From: an uncultured Pseudomonadota bacterium | GTDB taxonomy: Bacteria > Bdellovibrionota_B > Oligoflexia > Oligoflexales > CAIYRB01 | Direction of reading: 5' to 3' | Assembly: GCA_903915625.1 (NCBI GenBank) | Contig: CAIWTN010000124.1 | Span: forward strand, 1-46,689 | Length of the DNA stretch: 46,689 nt | Shown: piece after piece, positions 1 through 7,297 of the stretch | Numbering within the stretch: the stretch's first letter is position 1 | How the letters are laid out: each line of letters begins with the position of its first letter | The notes under the pieces: model-generated | Seen by the model: only the letters and a program-made list of their open reading frames with translations | What the model was told of the DNA's origin: nothing | Databases searched by the model: none | Program-made: the position numbers and the translations under genes

Positions 1-26
1 CGGCGGCCAGAGTAAGTGAGTGATAA

Positions 27-437
27 ATGCCCCAAGCTCCTGATCTCAAACTGAAATTGCTCCCAGCTGCCTACTCCGTGGTGCACCTACCCCTGACGAC
101 CCCCCTGACTCTGAGTGTTCCGGGCCCGGATGAACTCTGGAGCTTAACACGCTCAAGTCTCGAGTTTTCCTTGGTTTGTCGCGAAGATCGCCTGTCTACT
201 TATGAATCGGCTGGTAGCCGATTCGATACGGGTTGGACGGCTCTCTATTTGCAGGGCCCGATTCCTTTTAATACGACTGGTGTGATCGCGCGCCTGACCA
301 GCCCGCTTGGCAAGAGCGGCATTGGTTGTTTCGTAATATCGACTTTTGACAGTGATTTCATCCTGGTTAAGCAGACAGATTTGGCTGCAGCGACAGCCGC
401 ATGGCATCAGGCTGACATTTCGGTTTTAGGGGGTTGA
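27..437 (+). CDS. ACT domain-containing protein
   Basis: A 136-residue protein of the small stand-alone ACT family (ACT_7-like). The C-terminal half carries the typical pattern GPIPFNTTGVIARLTSPL, then GIGCFVISTFDSDFILV, the betaalphabeta core that binds amino acids or similar small ligands. No catalytic domain is attached, so a regulatory or ligand-sensing role is inferred. The ATG follows GTGAG at short distance. It ends 4 bp before the hydroxylase gene, so the two are almost certainly co-transcribed and perhaps translationally coupled. The upstream end of the operon lies outside the window. Its presence next to a 2-oxoglutarate hydroxylase and a siderophore synthetase suggests it serves amino acid-derived metallophore synthesis, but this is only contextual. 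Confidence 0.8.
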   Translation: MPQAPDLKLKLLPAAYSVVHLPLTTPLTLSVPGPDELWSLTRSSLEFSLVCREDRLSTYESAGSRFDTGWTALYLQGPIPFNTTGVIARLTSPLGKSGIGCFVISTFDSDFILVKQTDLAAATAAWHQADISVLGG

Positions 438-441
438 TCCA

Positions 442-1455
442 ATGACCATTACTACCCGGCCGTTTACCAAAATAGAACTCGATGCCTTGACGGACCTCTC
501 CGAGGAGTTGGCTGGTCATTTCGACAGCTGCGAGTCCGAGGAGTTTGCCAATGCCGTAGGCCAAGCGGCACTCATGTTGCCCTTGTCCCTTCGGCAGTTG
601 GCTTATGATTTTCGCATCGGTAAAGAAAAGCGCATCATTTTGCTCCAAGGTATGGCGATAGACGAAGCCACTCTGATGCCGACGCCGGATTCCTGGGATC
701 ACGCTTGGCGTGAGCCACGTATTTTGAAGTTAGAGATCCGTCACGCGCTAGTCGCTAGTTTGTTCGGCGATATTTTTGGTTGGCACACGCAAGAGAATGG
801 TCGGTTTTTCCGCCATGTGATTCCGCATCCTAAAGACGAGGCAGAGCAGCTAGGTTCTGGTAGCTCTGTCGACCTGGAATGGCACAACGAAGAGGCCTTT
901 CATCCGGCGCGCGCCGACTCGATTGCCTTGATGTGTTACCGCAATCTTGAACAAGCTGTGACTACTGTGTGTACCGCTTCATCACTGAAGTTAAGTGACG
1001 AGGCCGTCAAGATTTTGCGCCAACCTAGATTTGTTATCGTGCCGGATAAGTCACACCGTCCGGATTTTAATAAGAGCAGTCAGTGGCAGTTGTCGGCTGA
1101 AGATTTTCAGCGGATTGAGAAAATGCTAACTCAGCCTGATCCGCAGCCGGTCCTCACAGGGCCGTCAGACGATCCGTTCCTTCGTATAGATCCAGCCTTT
1201 ATGTACGCAATTGATCCTGAGGCCGAACAGGCTCTCAAAGAGATTAAGGCTGAGGTGGATAGTAAACTAGTTGATGTTGTGCTCCAGCCGGGTGAGTTCC
1301 TGGTGATCGATAACCTGCGCTCTGTGCATGGTCGTCGTCGGTACAAACCTCAGTACGGCGCACAGAAGCGTTGGATGCGTCGGGTTAATATCGCAGTTGA
1401 TCTGGCTAAGGGTGGGCAAAACATCTGGGTCGGTTCACGTCGGCGGTTTTTGTAA
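442..1455 (+). CDS. VioC/AsnO-like Fe(II)/2-oxoglutarate amino acid hydroxylase
   Basis: A 337-residue enzyme of the clavaminate synthase-like/TauD superfamily. Residues around 145-166 read LEWHNEEAFHPARADSIALM, giving the HxE iron ligands H148 and E150 in the form typical of the VioC, OrfP and AsnO amino acid hydroxylases rather than the HxD of TauD. The distal His is H296 in SVHGRR, and an arginine near 310-314 should bind 2-oxoglutarate. The family hydroxylates the beta carbon of Arg, Asn or similar amino acids, free or carrier-bound. Position between an ACT protein (4 bp upstream) and an NIS siderophore synthetase suggests it makes a beta-hydroxylated amino acid ligand, as in hydroxy-Asp/Asn siderophores. 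The substrate cannot be read from sequence. Confidence 0.87.
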   Translation: MTITTRPFTKIELDALTDLSEELAGHFDSCESEEFANAVGQAALMLPLSLRQLAYDFRIGKEKRIILLQGMAIDEATLMPTPDSWDHAWREPRILKLEIRHALVASLFGDIFGWHTQENGRFFRHVIPHPKDEAEQLGSGSSVDLEWHNEEAFHPARADSIALMCYRNLEQAVTTVCTASSLKLSDEAVKILRQPRFVIVPDKSHRPDFNKSSQWQLSAEDFQRIEKMLTQPDPQPVLTGPSDDPFLRIDPAFMYAIDPEAEQALKEIKAEVDSKLVDVVLQPGEFLVIDNLRSVHGRRRYKPQYGAQKRWMRRVNIAVDLAKGGQNIWVGSRRRFL

Positions 1456-1517
1456 GGGGTGGTTTGCCACCGCGGTAAAACAGATCGATAAGGCCTAATA
1501 ATTTGATATGTTTTGTC

Positions 1518-1533
1518 GCTGCCGCGCGGCAGC
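1518..1533. other. 16-bp perfect palindrome
   Basis: GCTGCCGCGCGGCAGC lies 63 bp after the hydroxylase stop and about 100 bp before the next promoter. As RNA it forms a 6-bp GC stem with a GCGC loop. There is no T run on the plus strand, so an intrinsic terminator is doubtful. A protein-binding site is the other option. Confidence 0.4.
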
Positions 1534-1632
1534 TATAGTTAGATAGTTGGCTGGAGCCGCTGCTTCGACATTCCCGATACCATGGCGCGAGGCAGCACCA
1601 CCTCTGTCGCCCCAGCACCAACGCCTTAGCTC

Positions 1633-1661
1633 TTGATAATGATTCTCAGTTTTAATATGAT
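1633..1661 (+). promoter_or_regulatory. Sigma70-type promoter overlapped by a Fur box
   Basis: TTGATA (1633-1638), a 17-bp spacer and TATGAT (1656-1661) each match the -35 and -10 consensus at 5 of 6 positions. From 1635 to 1653 the DNA reads GATAATGATTCTCAGTTTT, matching the classical 19-bp Fur consensus GATAATGATAATCATTATC at 14 positions, including the first nine without a gap. The Fur box covers the -35 end and spacer, the standard place for Fe-Fur repression. It sits 62 bp before the start of the siderophore synthetase, so that gene and the PepSY gene should be induced by iron starvation. Confidence 0.75.
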
Positions 1662-1715
1662 GCCTTTGACGGCCCCAGTCTGAATACCTAAGTGTCCAAA
1701 ATTACAGGAATATAT

Positions 1716-3677
1716 ATGGATCCGGCAGTGCATCCTGCGGACGCGAATTCCGAGATTCCGGCTAATCCCCTGAATCCACTGAATCTATTGAATCCCACGA
1801 CTTCGTCTCATTGCCACCATAGCGCACGTGATGAGGCTGACTGGGGCGGGCTTGATATCTTGGTGCAATGCTACTGGCGTGAGATCGCTGAGCCGCATGG
1901 CTTAGTCACGTGGCCCGCCGTGGCCGACTTGGTTGTTGATGTCGCTAGCCGACATCCCCAGAGTCGCGGCGAAACCTGGCATGTCGCCAAGTTAGAGCTG
2001 CCTTTTCTGCAGCAGGATTTGCTGGTGAGCGTTGACCGCCGCTCCGGCATGGGGATACGCCATATCGGTGGAGTCTGGCTGGAAGGGGACGGTGAGAGGA
2101 CCACACTGACGCACGCTATGTTCGCTAGACTGTTGGTCGAAGAGCTGGCTTTGCGTTTTCAGCGTCCCGTCAATGAAGACCTCATCGTGCAAATGGGCTG
2201 CAGTGTCGACGTTACGGCTAAGATCCTCGCCGAGAGACCCGCAACGATCGTAAATCTTAAATCACCGACCGAGGCCTACTGGCAATCAGAGCAATCGTTG
2301 GTATTTGGGCACCCATTCCATCCCACACCAAAGGCTCGCAGTGGTTTGAGTACTGATGACCTGATGCGTTATTCCCCAGAGTTAGGGGCGGAATTTGCGC
2401 TGCACTATTTTGCCGTCCGTGATGAATATCTGGTGCAGGATTCCGCTTGCGACGAGAGTGCTGCAGCGATGGTTGCCAGTGAGGTGCCGGCGGAACTACT
2501 TCCGGGAGCCGGTTGGAGTTTGATCCCGGTGCATCCATGGCAGGCTGGTTACCTACGCCGACTTGCTGGAGTGCAAGCAGCAGAGGCTGCAGATCATCTG
2601 CGTTATCTCGGGGCTCATGGGAGGCTGTTCCGGCCGACAGCGTCGGTACGTACTTTGTATGCAAAGGACAGTCGGTTCTTTTATAAGATGGCGCTCAGCT
2701 TTCGCATCACTAACTGCCTTAGGCGTAACGCTGTTCCCGAGTTGGCGGCATCGCTACGGGTCAATCGCATGATGACCTCGTTGCGTCCGGAACTGAATGA
2801 GTCGTTTCCGTCGTTTCATACTTTAGACGAAGTCGGCTACCTTTCCGTAAGCCTGCCAGACGCTCCCGCCGAAGAGCAGGCTTTGATCAGTGATGGCTTC
2901 GGTATGATGCTAAGGCGGAATCTAGATACAGGGATAGATTCTGGTGAAGTGTGCATGGTTGCGGCGAGTCTATTTGGCAATGGCGCGCAGGGACGTGATT
3001 TGCTGCGGCAGCTTATCACTGAGTCAGCTGGCTTAACCGGATCCATTACGGCCAGCCTCACGCCACGTTTAGTGGTCTCTTGGTTTGATGCCTATCTGGG
3101 CCAGTTGCTGCCACCGCTGCTTTATCTTTATAGCAAAGTTGGCATTATGTTCGAGCCGCACCTACAAAATATCGTGGTGGGATTTAGTAACGGTTGTCCC
3201 TCGTCGCTATACTTACGGGATTTTGAGAATGCGCGGTTAGTAAGTAGTAGAGTGAGTGCTGACGTTGCCTCGCGCCTCACCGAGGCCGAACAACGTGAGC
3301 TAAATTATTCCGAAACAAAGGCGTGGAAGCGCTTTACTTATTGTATCTTCTCCAATCATATCGTCGAGGCCATCCGCCAGCTTAGCTTTGCTCAACCAGA
3401 GCTAGAGCCGCTCCTGTGGAAGAGCGTGCGGTATCACGTTAGCGAGTTTTTGCGCCTGCACGGTGAGCCAGCCGATGCACCAATGCTTGCGGATTTGCTC
3501 GCAGGGACGCCACTGCCCGCGAAGACTAATCTCATTACGCGCGTTCTAATTGGCAAAGATGCGGAGGCAGCATACGTCTCTCTGGGTAACCCGTGGGTTG
3601 ATGTCAAAGAGCTTGAACTTGACTTGAATGCAAGCGTTCAAGATCTCAGCCGCGCGCAGATGATGGTGCATGGCTAA
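1716..3677 (+). CDS. IucA/IucC family (NIS) siderophore synthetase
   Basis: A 653-residue ATP-dependent ligase of the NRPS-independent siderophore family, which adenylates a carboxylate such as citrate and condenses it with an amine or alcohol. Family signatures occur in order: HPFHPTPK near residue 200, PVHPWQAGYLRRL near 278, TASVRTLYAKDSRFFYKMAL with ITNCLRRN near 310-340, and MFEPHLQN near 480, followed by a FhuF-like C-terminal part. I start at the ATG at 1716, preceded by AGGAA at ideal spacing; a GTG at 1692 would add eight residues. The N-terminus holds a short repeat (NPLNPLNLLNP) from 9-bp DNA repeats. It has its own Fur-controlled promoter and overlaps the next gene by 8 bp. Only one synthetase is visible, so the product or its other enzymes may lie outside the window. 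Confidence 0.93.
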   Translation: MDPAVHPADANSEIPANPLNPLNLLNPTTSSHCHHSARDEADWGGLDILVQCYWREIAEPHGLVTWPAVADLVVDVASRHPQSRGETWHVAKLELPFLQQDLLVSVDRRSGMGIRHIGGVWLEGDGERTTLTHAMFARLLVEELALRFQRPVNEDLIVQMGCSVDVTAKILAERPATIVNLKSPTEAYWQSEQSLVFGHPFHPTPKARSGLSTDDLMRYSPELGAEFALHYFAVRDEYLVQDSACDESAAAMVASEVPAELLPGAGWSLIPVHPWQAGYLRRLAGVQAAEAADHLRYLGAHGRLFRPTASVRTLYAKDSRFFYKMALSFRITNCLRRNAVPELAASLRVNRMMTSLRPELNESFPSFHTLDEVGYLSVSLPDAPAEEQALISDGFGMMLRRNLDTGIDSGEVCMVAASLFGNGAQGRDLLRQLITESAGLTGSITASLTPRLVVSWFDAYLGQLLPPLLYLYSKVGIMFEPHLQNIVVGFSNGCPSSLYLRDFENARLVSSRVSADVASRLTEAEQRELNYSETKAWKRFTYCIFSNHIVEAIRQLSFAQPELEPLLWKSVRYHVSEFLRLHGEPADAPMLADLLAGTPLPAKTNLITRVLIGKDAEAAYVSLGNPWVDVKELELDLNASVQDLSRAQMMVHG

Positions 3678-4515
3678 ACGAAATCATATTCATAAGATTC
3701 GGCGCTGGCATAGGTTGCTTGGTCTAATCGCATGCGTGCCGCTTACCGTCGTGGCACTCACAGGTAGCATGCTAGCTGTGAAAGATTATCTGGGTGTCGT
3801 ATGGCCGCAGCACTGGGGTGACCCTTGGCCGCTGGTCTATCAAATTCACCGTAGCTTAGTCGCTGGTTGGGCCGGTAAGTTGCTGATCTCGGCACTTGGG
3901 CTCTCTCTTTGGGTGATGCTTTGGTCTGGTAGCAAGGCCCTGATTCGGGTTCGCGGTAGAGGAATTTCACGGCATGCGCTAGTTGGGCTATGCCTTGGGA
4001 TACCACTAGCAACCGTAGGCAGTCTGGGCGCGGTGCTTAATTACAGTGAGGTCTTAAGTGCGTGGCTTGATCCCGTACCAACTTTGGCCGCACCGTTGTT
4101 GGGGGCTGGAGCTGTGGGTACCGCTCCCGCCCATGTCGACCTTGCTAAGGCATCTGAAGCTGCGGCAGTTACAGCTGCGAAGGTACATGACGTAAAAGAT
4201 TTGGTGAAAATTTACTCCCCAAGAGAAAATCGACCCTATTTTATCTTCTATTATCGTGACAACACGCGGCTTTATATCGATCCAGCAACAGCTACCCTGC
4301 TAAAAACCAGAACCTCATGGTCGCATTGGACCAGCGCATTATTGCCGCTCCACTCTCTGAAGCCGCTGGGAGTGGTGGGGACTTTCTTGCTGCTGGTGCT
4401 CGCGTTAGCCCTCGTTCTGCTGTCATCGCGAGGGCTGCTCAAATTGTGGCAGGGAAGCGCTGGATTAATGCGGCGGCGCAGTGATGCCTTATCCCATCGG
4501 TTTAGAGAGTCTTAG
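3670..4515 (+). CDS. PepSY-associated TM domain protein (iron-related membrane protein)
   Basis: A 281-residue inner-membrane protein. The N-terminus IHKIRRWHRLLGLIACVPL is the hallmark of PepSY-associated TM proteins (PiuB/siderophore reductase-like); further membrane segments follow near residues 70-85, 105-125 and 235-255, with a soluble PepSY-like region (PYFIFYYRDNTRLYIDPATA) between. Some family members reduce ferric siderophores in the inner membrane. The start overlaps the synthetase stop by 8 bp, so the two are translationally coupled and share the Fur-controlled promoter, which supports a role in iron release or uptake. It converges with the next gene and overlaps its 3' end by 14 bp. 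Confidence 0.82.
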   Translation: MAKRNHIHKIRRWHRLLGLIACVPLTVVALTGSMLAVKDYLGVVWPQHWGDPWPLVYQIHRSLVAGWAGKLLISALGLSLWVMLWSGSKALIRVRGRGISRHALVGLCLGIPLATVGSLGAVLNYSEVLSAWLDPVPTLAAPLLGAGAVGTAPAHVDLAKASEAAAVTAAKVHDVKDLVKIYSPRENRPYFIFYYRDNTRLYIDPATATLLKTRTSWSHWTSALLPLHSLKPLGVVGTFLLLVLALALVLLSSRGLLKLWQGSAGLMRRRSDALSHRFRES

Positions 4516-5713
4516 TCGTATCTTTGATGATGTTGACGAAGGGCATGTCACATTTACTTCTGTCATAAGTCTTCATCTTTGCCAGCACAGCTTGCCACTC
4601 TGCGCTAGTGATCGCCGCCTCGGGGCGGTACAGAGCTGTCACATCGGCCGCTAGGCCGGCTAAGAATTGACTGCTCTCGTCATAACAAAACTGTTCTTTC
4701 AGACTGACGTTCCGTGTTGCGCCAAATGGAGTGCTATATAAAGTTTCATCGATGCTCAGAAAAATCTGGTCGCTAAGACTCTCTAGCCGCGCAATCGCAA
4801 GCCTGTCAGTGCTGATCTTACTGTCCTTGAGGTTGCGAAACTCGCGCCTAAGGGTAGAGCTGATACTTTCAATGATCATCCCTAGGTCTTTGTGAATGCT
4901 CCAGTATGGTGCTGACTTTAGCACGCCAGCATTAAACCGATTTATAATGCTGGTGATGGGGCCAACCGGTAGGGCGGTCGGCACTGAATTACGTCGATAA
5001 AATGCCCGTGGCGCCATGATGGCTGCTGTGTCCGGTGGGGTAAGTAGGAGTTTAAATGGCGACGGTTCCCATTCGCCTGGCTCTGGGTCGTACGCCGCAT
5101 CAATTTTTGCAATGCGGTAACCGTAGCCTTTTTGAATCGCTTTCTTTTGAAAGATGAGTCCGTCACCTAGATATAGCGCCGCATGCTCGCGAGAAAATTT
5201 CGCATCGTAGACTAGCACGTCACCGAAACGAGCCTCCTTTTCGTCGATACTTGTATATTGCATGGCAAGTATTTGATCGAATTCAGCCAGGCTGACGTAG
5301 CGAACTTCGGATCTCTCTAAACCGCCGCTGGCAAGTAGGGCCGTATTGTAACAGTTGGGTCCGCTGAAGTTGGTTTGGGTATTGAATGTTTCCGCGATGA
5401 ATGATGGAAACATCTGGGTGACGACGTAAGTGGTCTCTCCGCCAATAGATTCGACTAATTTAGGTGGCTGTGTGGCTGCGTATCCAGTCCACTTGAGTAG
5501 CGCTGCTGCAAGCTGCGTTTGGTCTAAATTGGTTTTAGCGATAATGTCACGACCCTTGCCCGGGTGCGGTACACATAATTTAAACTCACTCACTGAGTAG
5601 CAGGCATGGCTGTCAGGTGACGCTAATGGCACACTAGGGTGCGATGTGCCACAGGCCGTAATAATCGTGGTTAGGATCAGGCTAAGGCTCAACGTACAAC
5701 GCAACAGCAGCAT
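4502..5713 (-). CDS. Lipoprotein with NlpC/P60-like (papain-fold) domain
   Basis: A 403-residue lipoprotein: the leader ends in IITAC, an acceptable lipobox, at residue 21. The middle resembles an NlpC/P60 or CHAP amidase: SGPNCYNTALL supplies a Cys, FGDVLVYD follows as the usual strand, and EHAALYLGDGLIFQK supplies the His. Such domains usually cut or remodel cell-wall peptides. The C-terminal 150 residues are helical and unfamiliar. The ATG has GGAGG nine bases upstream. It is monocistronic and convergent with the PepSY gene. Enzymatic activity is inferred from the motif order only; specificity is unknown. Confidence 0.65.
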   Translation of the reverse strand: MLLLRCTLSLSLILTTIITACGTSHPSVPLASPDSHACYSVSEFKLCVPHPGKGRDIIAKTNLDQTQLAAALLKWTGYAATQPPKLVESIGGETTYVVTQMFPSFIAETFNTQTNFSGPNCYNTALLASGGLERSEVRYVSLAEFDQILAMQYTSIDEKEARFGDVLVYDAKFSREHAALYLGDGLIFQKKAIQKGYGYRIAKIDAAYDPEPGEWEPSPFKLLLTPPDTAAIMAPRAFYRRNSVPTALPVGPITSIINRFNAGVLKSAPYWSIHKDLGMIIESISSTLRREFRNLKDSKISTDRLAIARLESLSDQIFLSIDETLYSTPFGATRNVSLKEQFCYDESSQFLAGLAADVTALYRPEAAITSAEWQAVLAKMKTYDRSKCDMPFVNIIKDTTKTL

Positions 5714-5950
5714 AATTTTGCGCCTCCGATGCGCTAAGTTTGCAAGTTTTGTACCGTCTTCTTATGATCCGTATGTTTCTGTTAGGACTAGGTAATTTGA
5801 TTGGTCGGGTCAGGGTATTGTGTAGTCGCAAGACACTGCGAGAAAGTTCTGATCGGACTGTTAACGATTCAGGATTGAGGTGTCAAAGGGACCGAAAATT
5901 GCATGTTAAGGGTGCGGATTTATTTTTTTTATTCTTGGAGGAACGATATT

Positions 5951-6415
5951 ATGAGATGCGCGGTCAAATGGCTCACTGCTCTGGTTCTTATGTTCGCACC
6001 ATCAGCAATGGCGAGCACTTCGTTGAAGTCGGCCTTAGTCGAAGCCTACCAAGACGAACTAAACGCCTATATGCGCTATGAATCCATCATTCAGCAGTTT
6101 GGCGACATTAGGCCATTCAGCAATCTTGTCGGCGCTGAAGAACGACACATGAATTTACTAGAGCAAATTTTTAAGCTGCACGGTTGGTCGCCGTTAAAGA
6201 TTTATCATCCGGTGGCACAATTTTATTCCAGTGTCCTCTCAGCCTGCGATGCAAGTCTGGAGGCTGAGGAATCTAATGTAGCCATGTATGATCGCCTGGT
6301 CAAAGACATCTCGGATGAGGAGGCTATAGCGGTGTTTTTGCATTTGCGTCAGGCTTCTGCAGAGCGCCATATTCCAGCTCTCCAACGCTGCGCTGGCCTG
6401 CGCCTTCCGGAATAA
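5951..6415 (+). CDS. Exported ferritin-like protein (DUF2202-like)
   Basis: A 154-residue protein with a signal peptide (cleavage likely after MASTS or just before). The rest is a four-helix ferritin-like bundle with metal-ligand patterns: DELNAYMRYE, then GAEERH, then EAEESN and SAERH, that is two E and ExxH sets. DUF2202 proteins show this layout. Metal binding or oxidation in the periplasm is inferred; no reaction is established. I start at the ATG at 5951 because GGAGG precedes it by nine bases; a longer frame from 5903 has no ribosome binding site and would bury the signal peptide. A terminator follows the stop. Confidence 0.75.
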   Translation: MRCAVKWLTALVLMFAPSAMASTSLKSALVEAYQDELNAYMRYESIIQQFGDIRPFSNLVGAEERHMNLLEQIFKLHGWSPLKIYHPVAQFYSSVLSACDASLEAEESNVAMYDRLVKDISDEEAIAVFLHLRQASAERHIPALQRCAGLRLPE

Positions 6416-6419
6416 ACTA

Positions 6420-6450
6420 GGCCCTTCTTTTATAGGAAGGGCCCTTATAT
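6420..6450 (+). terminator. Rho-independent terminator after the ferritin-like gene
   Basis: A perfect 8-bp stem GGCCCTTC (6420-6427) and GAAGGGCC (6436-6443) with an 8-nt loop is followed by CTTATATT. It begins five bases after the stop codon. The T run is modest. Confidence 0.7.
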
Positions 6451-6476
6451 TGATTGCTGCACTGCCACCCGCAGGC

Positions 6477-7220
6477 TTAATCAGCCTGCGAGCTTTTTTT
6501 TATTCTGCGTAGCCTGAAATTCAGCATCTCGACTAAAATCGAAAAGCCCATGGCGAAGTAGATATAGCCTTTTTCTACGTGGCGACCGCTGCCATCAGCG
6601 ACTAAAACCACACCAATCAGCAGTAGGAAAGACAGAGCAAGCATCTTGACCGTGGGGTGTTTCACGATGAAGTCGCTAACCGGATTGGCAAACACCACCA
6701 TCACTGCTACAGAAACGAGGACTGCAGCAACCATCACAGCTAGGTGATTGACCATGCCAACGGCAGTGATCACGGAATCTAAAGAGAAAACAATATCGAG
6801 CAAGGTTATCTGAAGGAGCATCGCGGCTCGATTGACTTGTTTAGTCTGCGGCGGTACGTCTGATGAGCCGTGGCCGCCCTCAATGGTGCCGTGAATTTCG
6901 AAGGTAGCTTTAGCAATTAGAAAGAGTCCGCCTCCTATCAGGATTACATCCCGCCCAGACACGGCTCTACCAAGTAAGGTGAACAGTGGATCGGTTAATT
7001 TAACCACCCAGCCGATGGCGAAGAGCAGCAAGATGCGCTGCAGCATGGCGAGGATCAGGCCGATGCGACGCATGCTGGCTTGCTGCGAGCGGTGCAGTTT
7101 GCTCGTAATGATGGCTAGGAAGACAATATTGTCTATGCCCAATACGATCTCAAGTGCGGCTAGGGAAAGCAGTGCGATCATATTTGGTAATGTGAAGAAA
7201 TCTGCCAAAAATGCGTCCAC
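6477..7220 (-). CDS. TerC family integral membrane protein
   Basis: A 247-residue, seven-helix membrane protein of the TerC family (YgdQ/YkoY-like). It shows the two family signatures with paired acidic residues in membrane helices: ALEIVLGIDNIVFLA near residue 22 and DIVFSLDSVITAVG near residue 143. Members are linked to tellurite resistance and to metal (manganese) export or metalation of exported enzymes. Start is a GTG with GGGAG nine bases upstream. No partner gene is beside it. Function beyond membrane metal handling is not settled by sequence. Confidence 0.92.
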   Translation of the reverse strand: MDAFLADFFTLPNMIALLSLAALEIVLGIDNIVFLAIITSKLHRSQQASMRRIGLILAMLQRILLLFAIGWVVKLTDPLFTLLGRAVSGRDVILIGGGLFLIAKATFEIHGTIEGGHGSSDVPPQTKQVNRAAMLLQITLLDIVFSLDSVITAVGMVNHLAVMVAAVLVSVAVMVVFANPVSDFIVKHPTVKMLALSFLLLIGVVLVADGSGRHVEKGYIYFAMGFSILVEMLNFRLRRIKKSSQAD

Positions 7221-7297
7221 GGGGGCTAGCTCCCAAGTGATTCATAGGATTCAAAACCGAATTTTTAGCTTATCAGTTTAAAAAATCTTCGCTATCG

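Noticed and set aside
442-1455. Taurine dioxygenase (TauD)
   Set aside because: The HxE ligand pattern and FHPARADSIALMC stretch fit VioC/AsnO-type amino acid hydroxylases better.
5740-6081. Overlapping plus-strand frame before the ferritin-like gene
   Set aside because: It overlaps the well-supported gene in another frame and has no conserved content.
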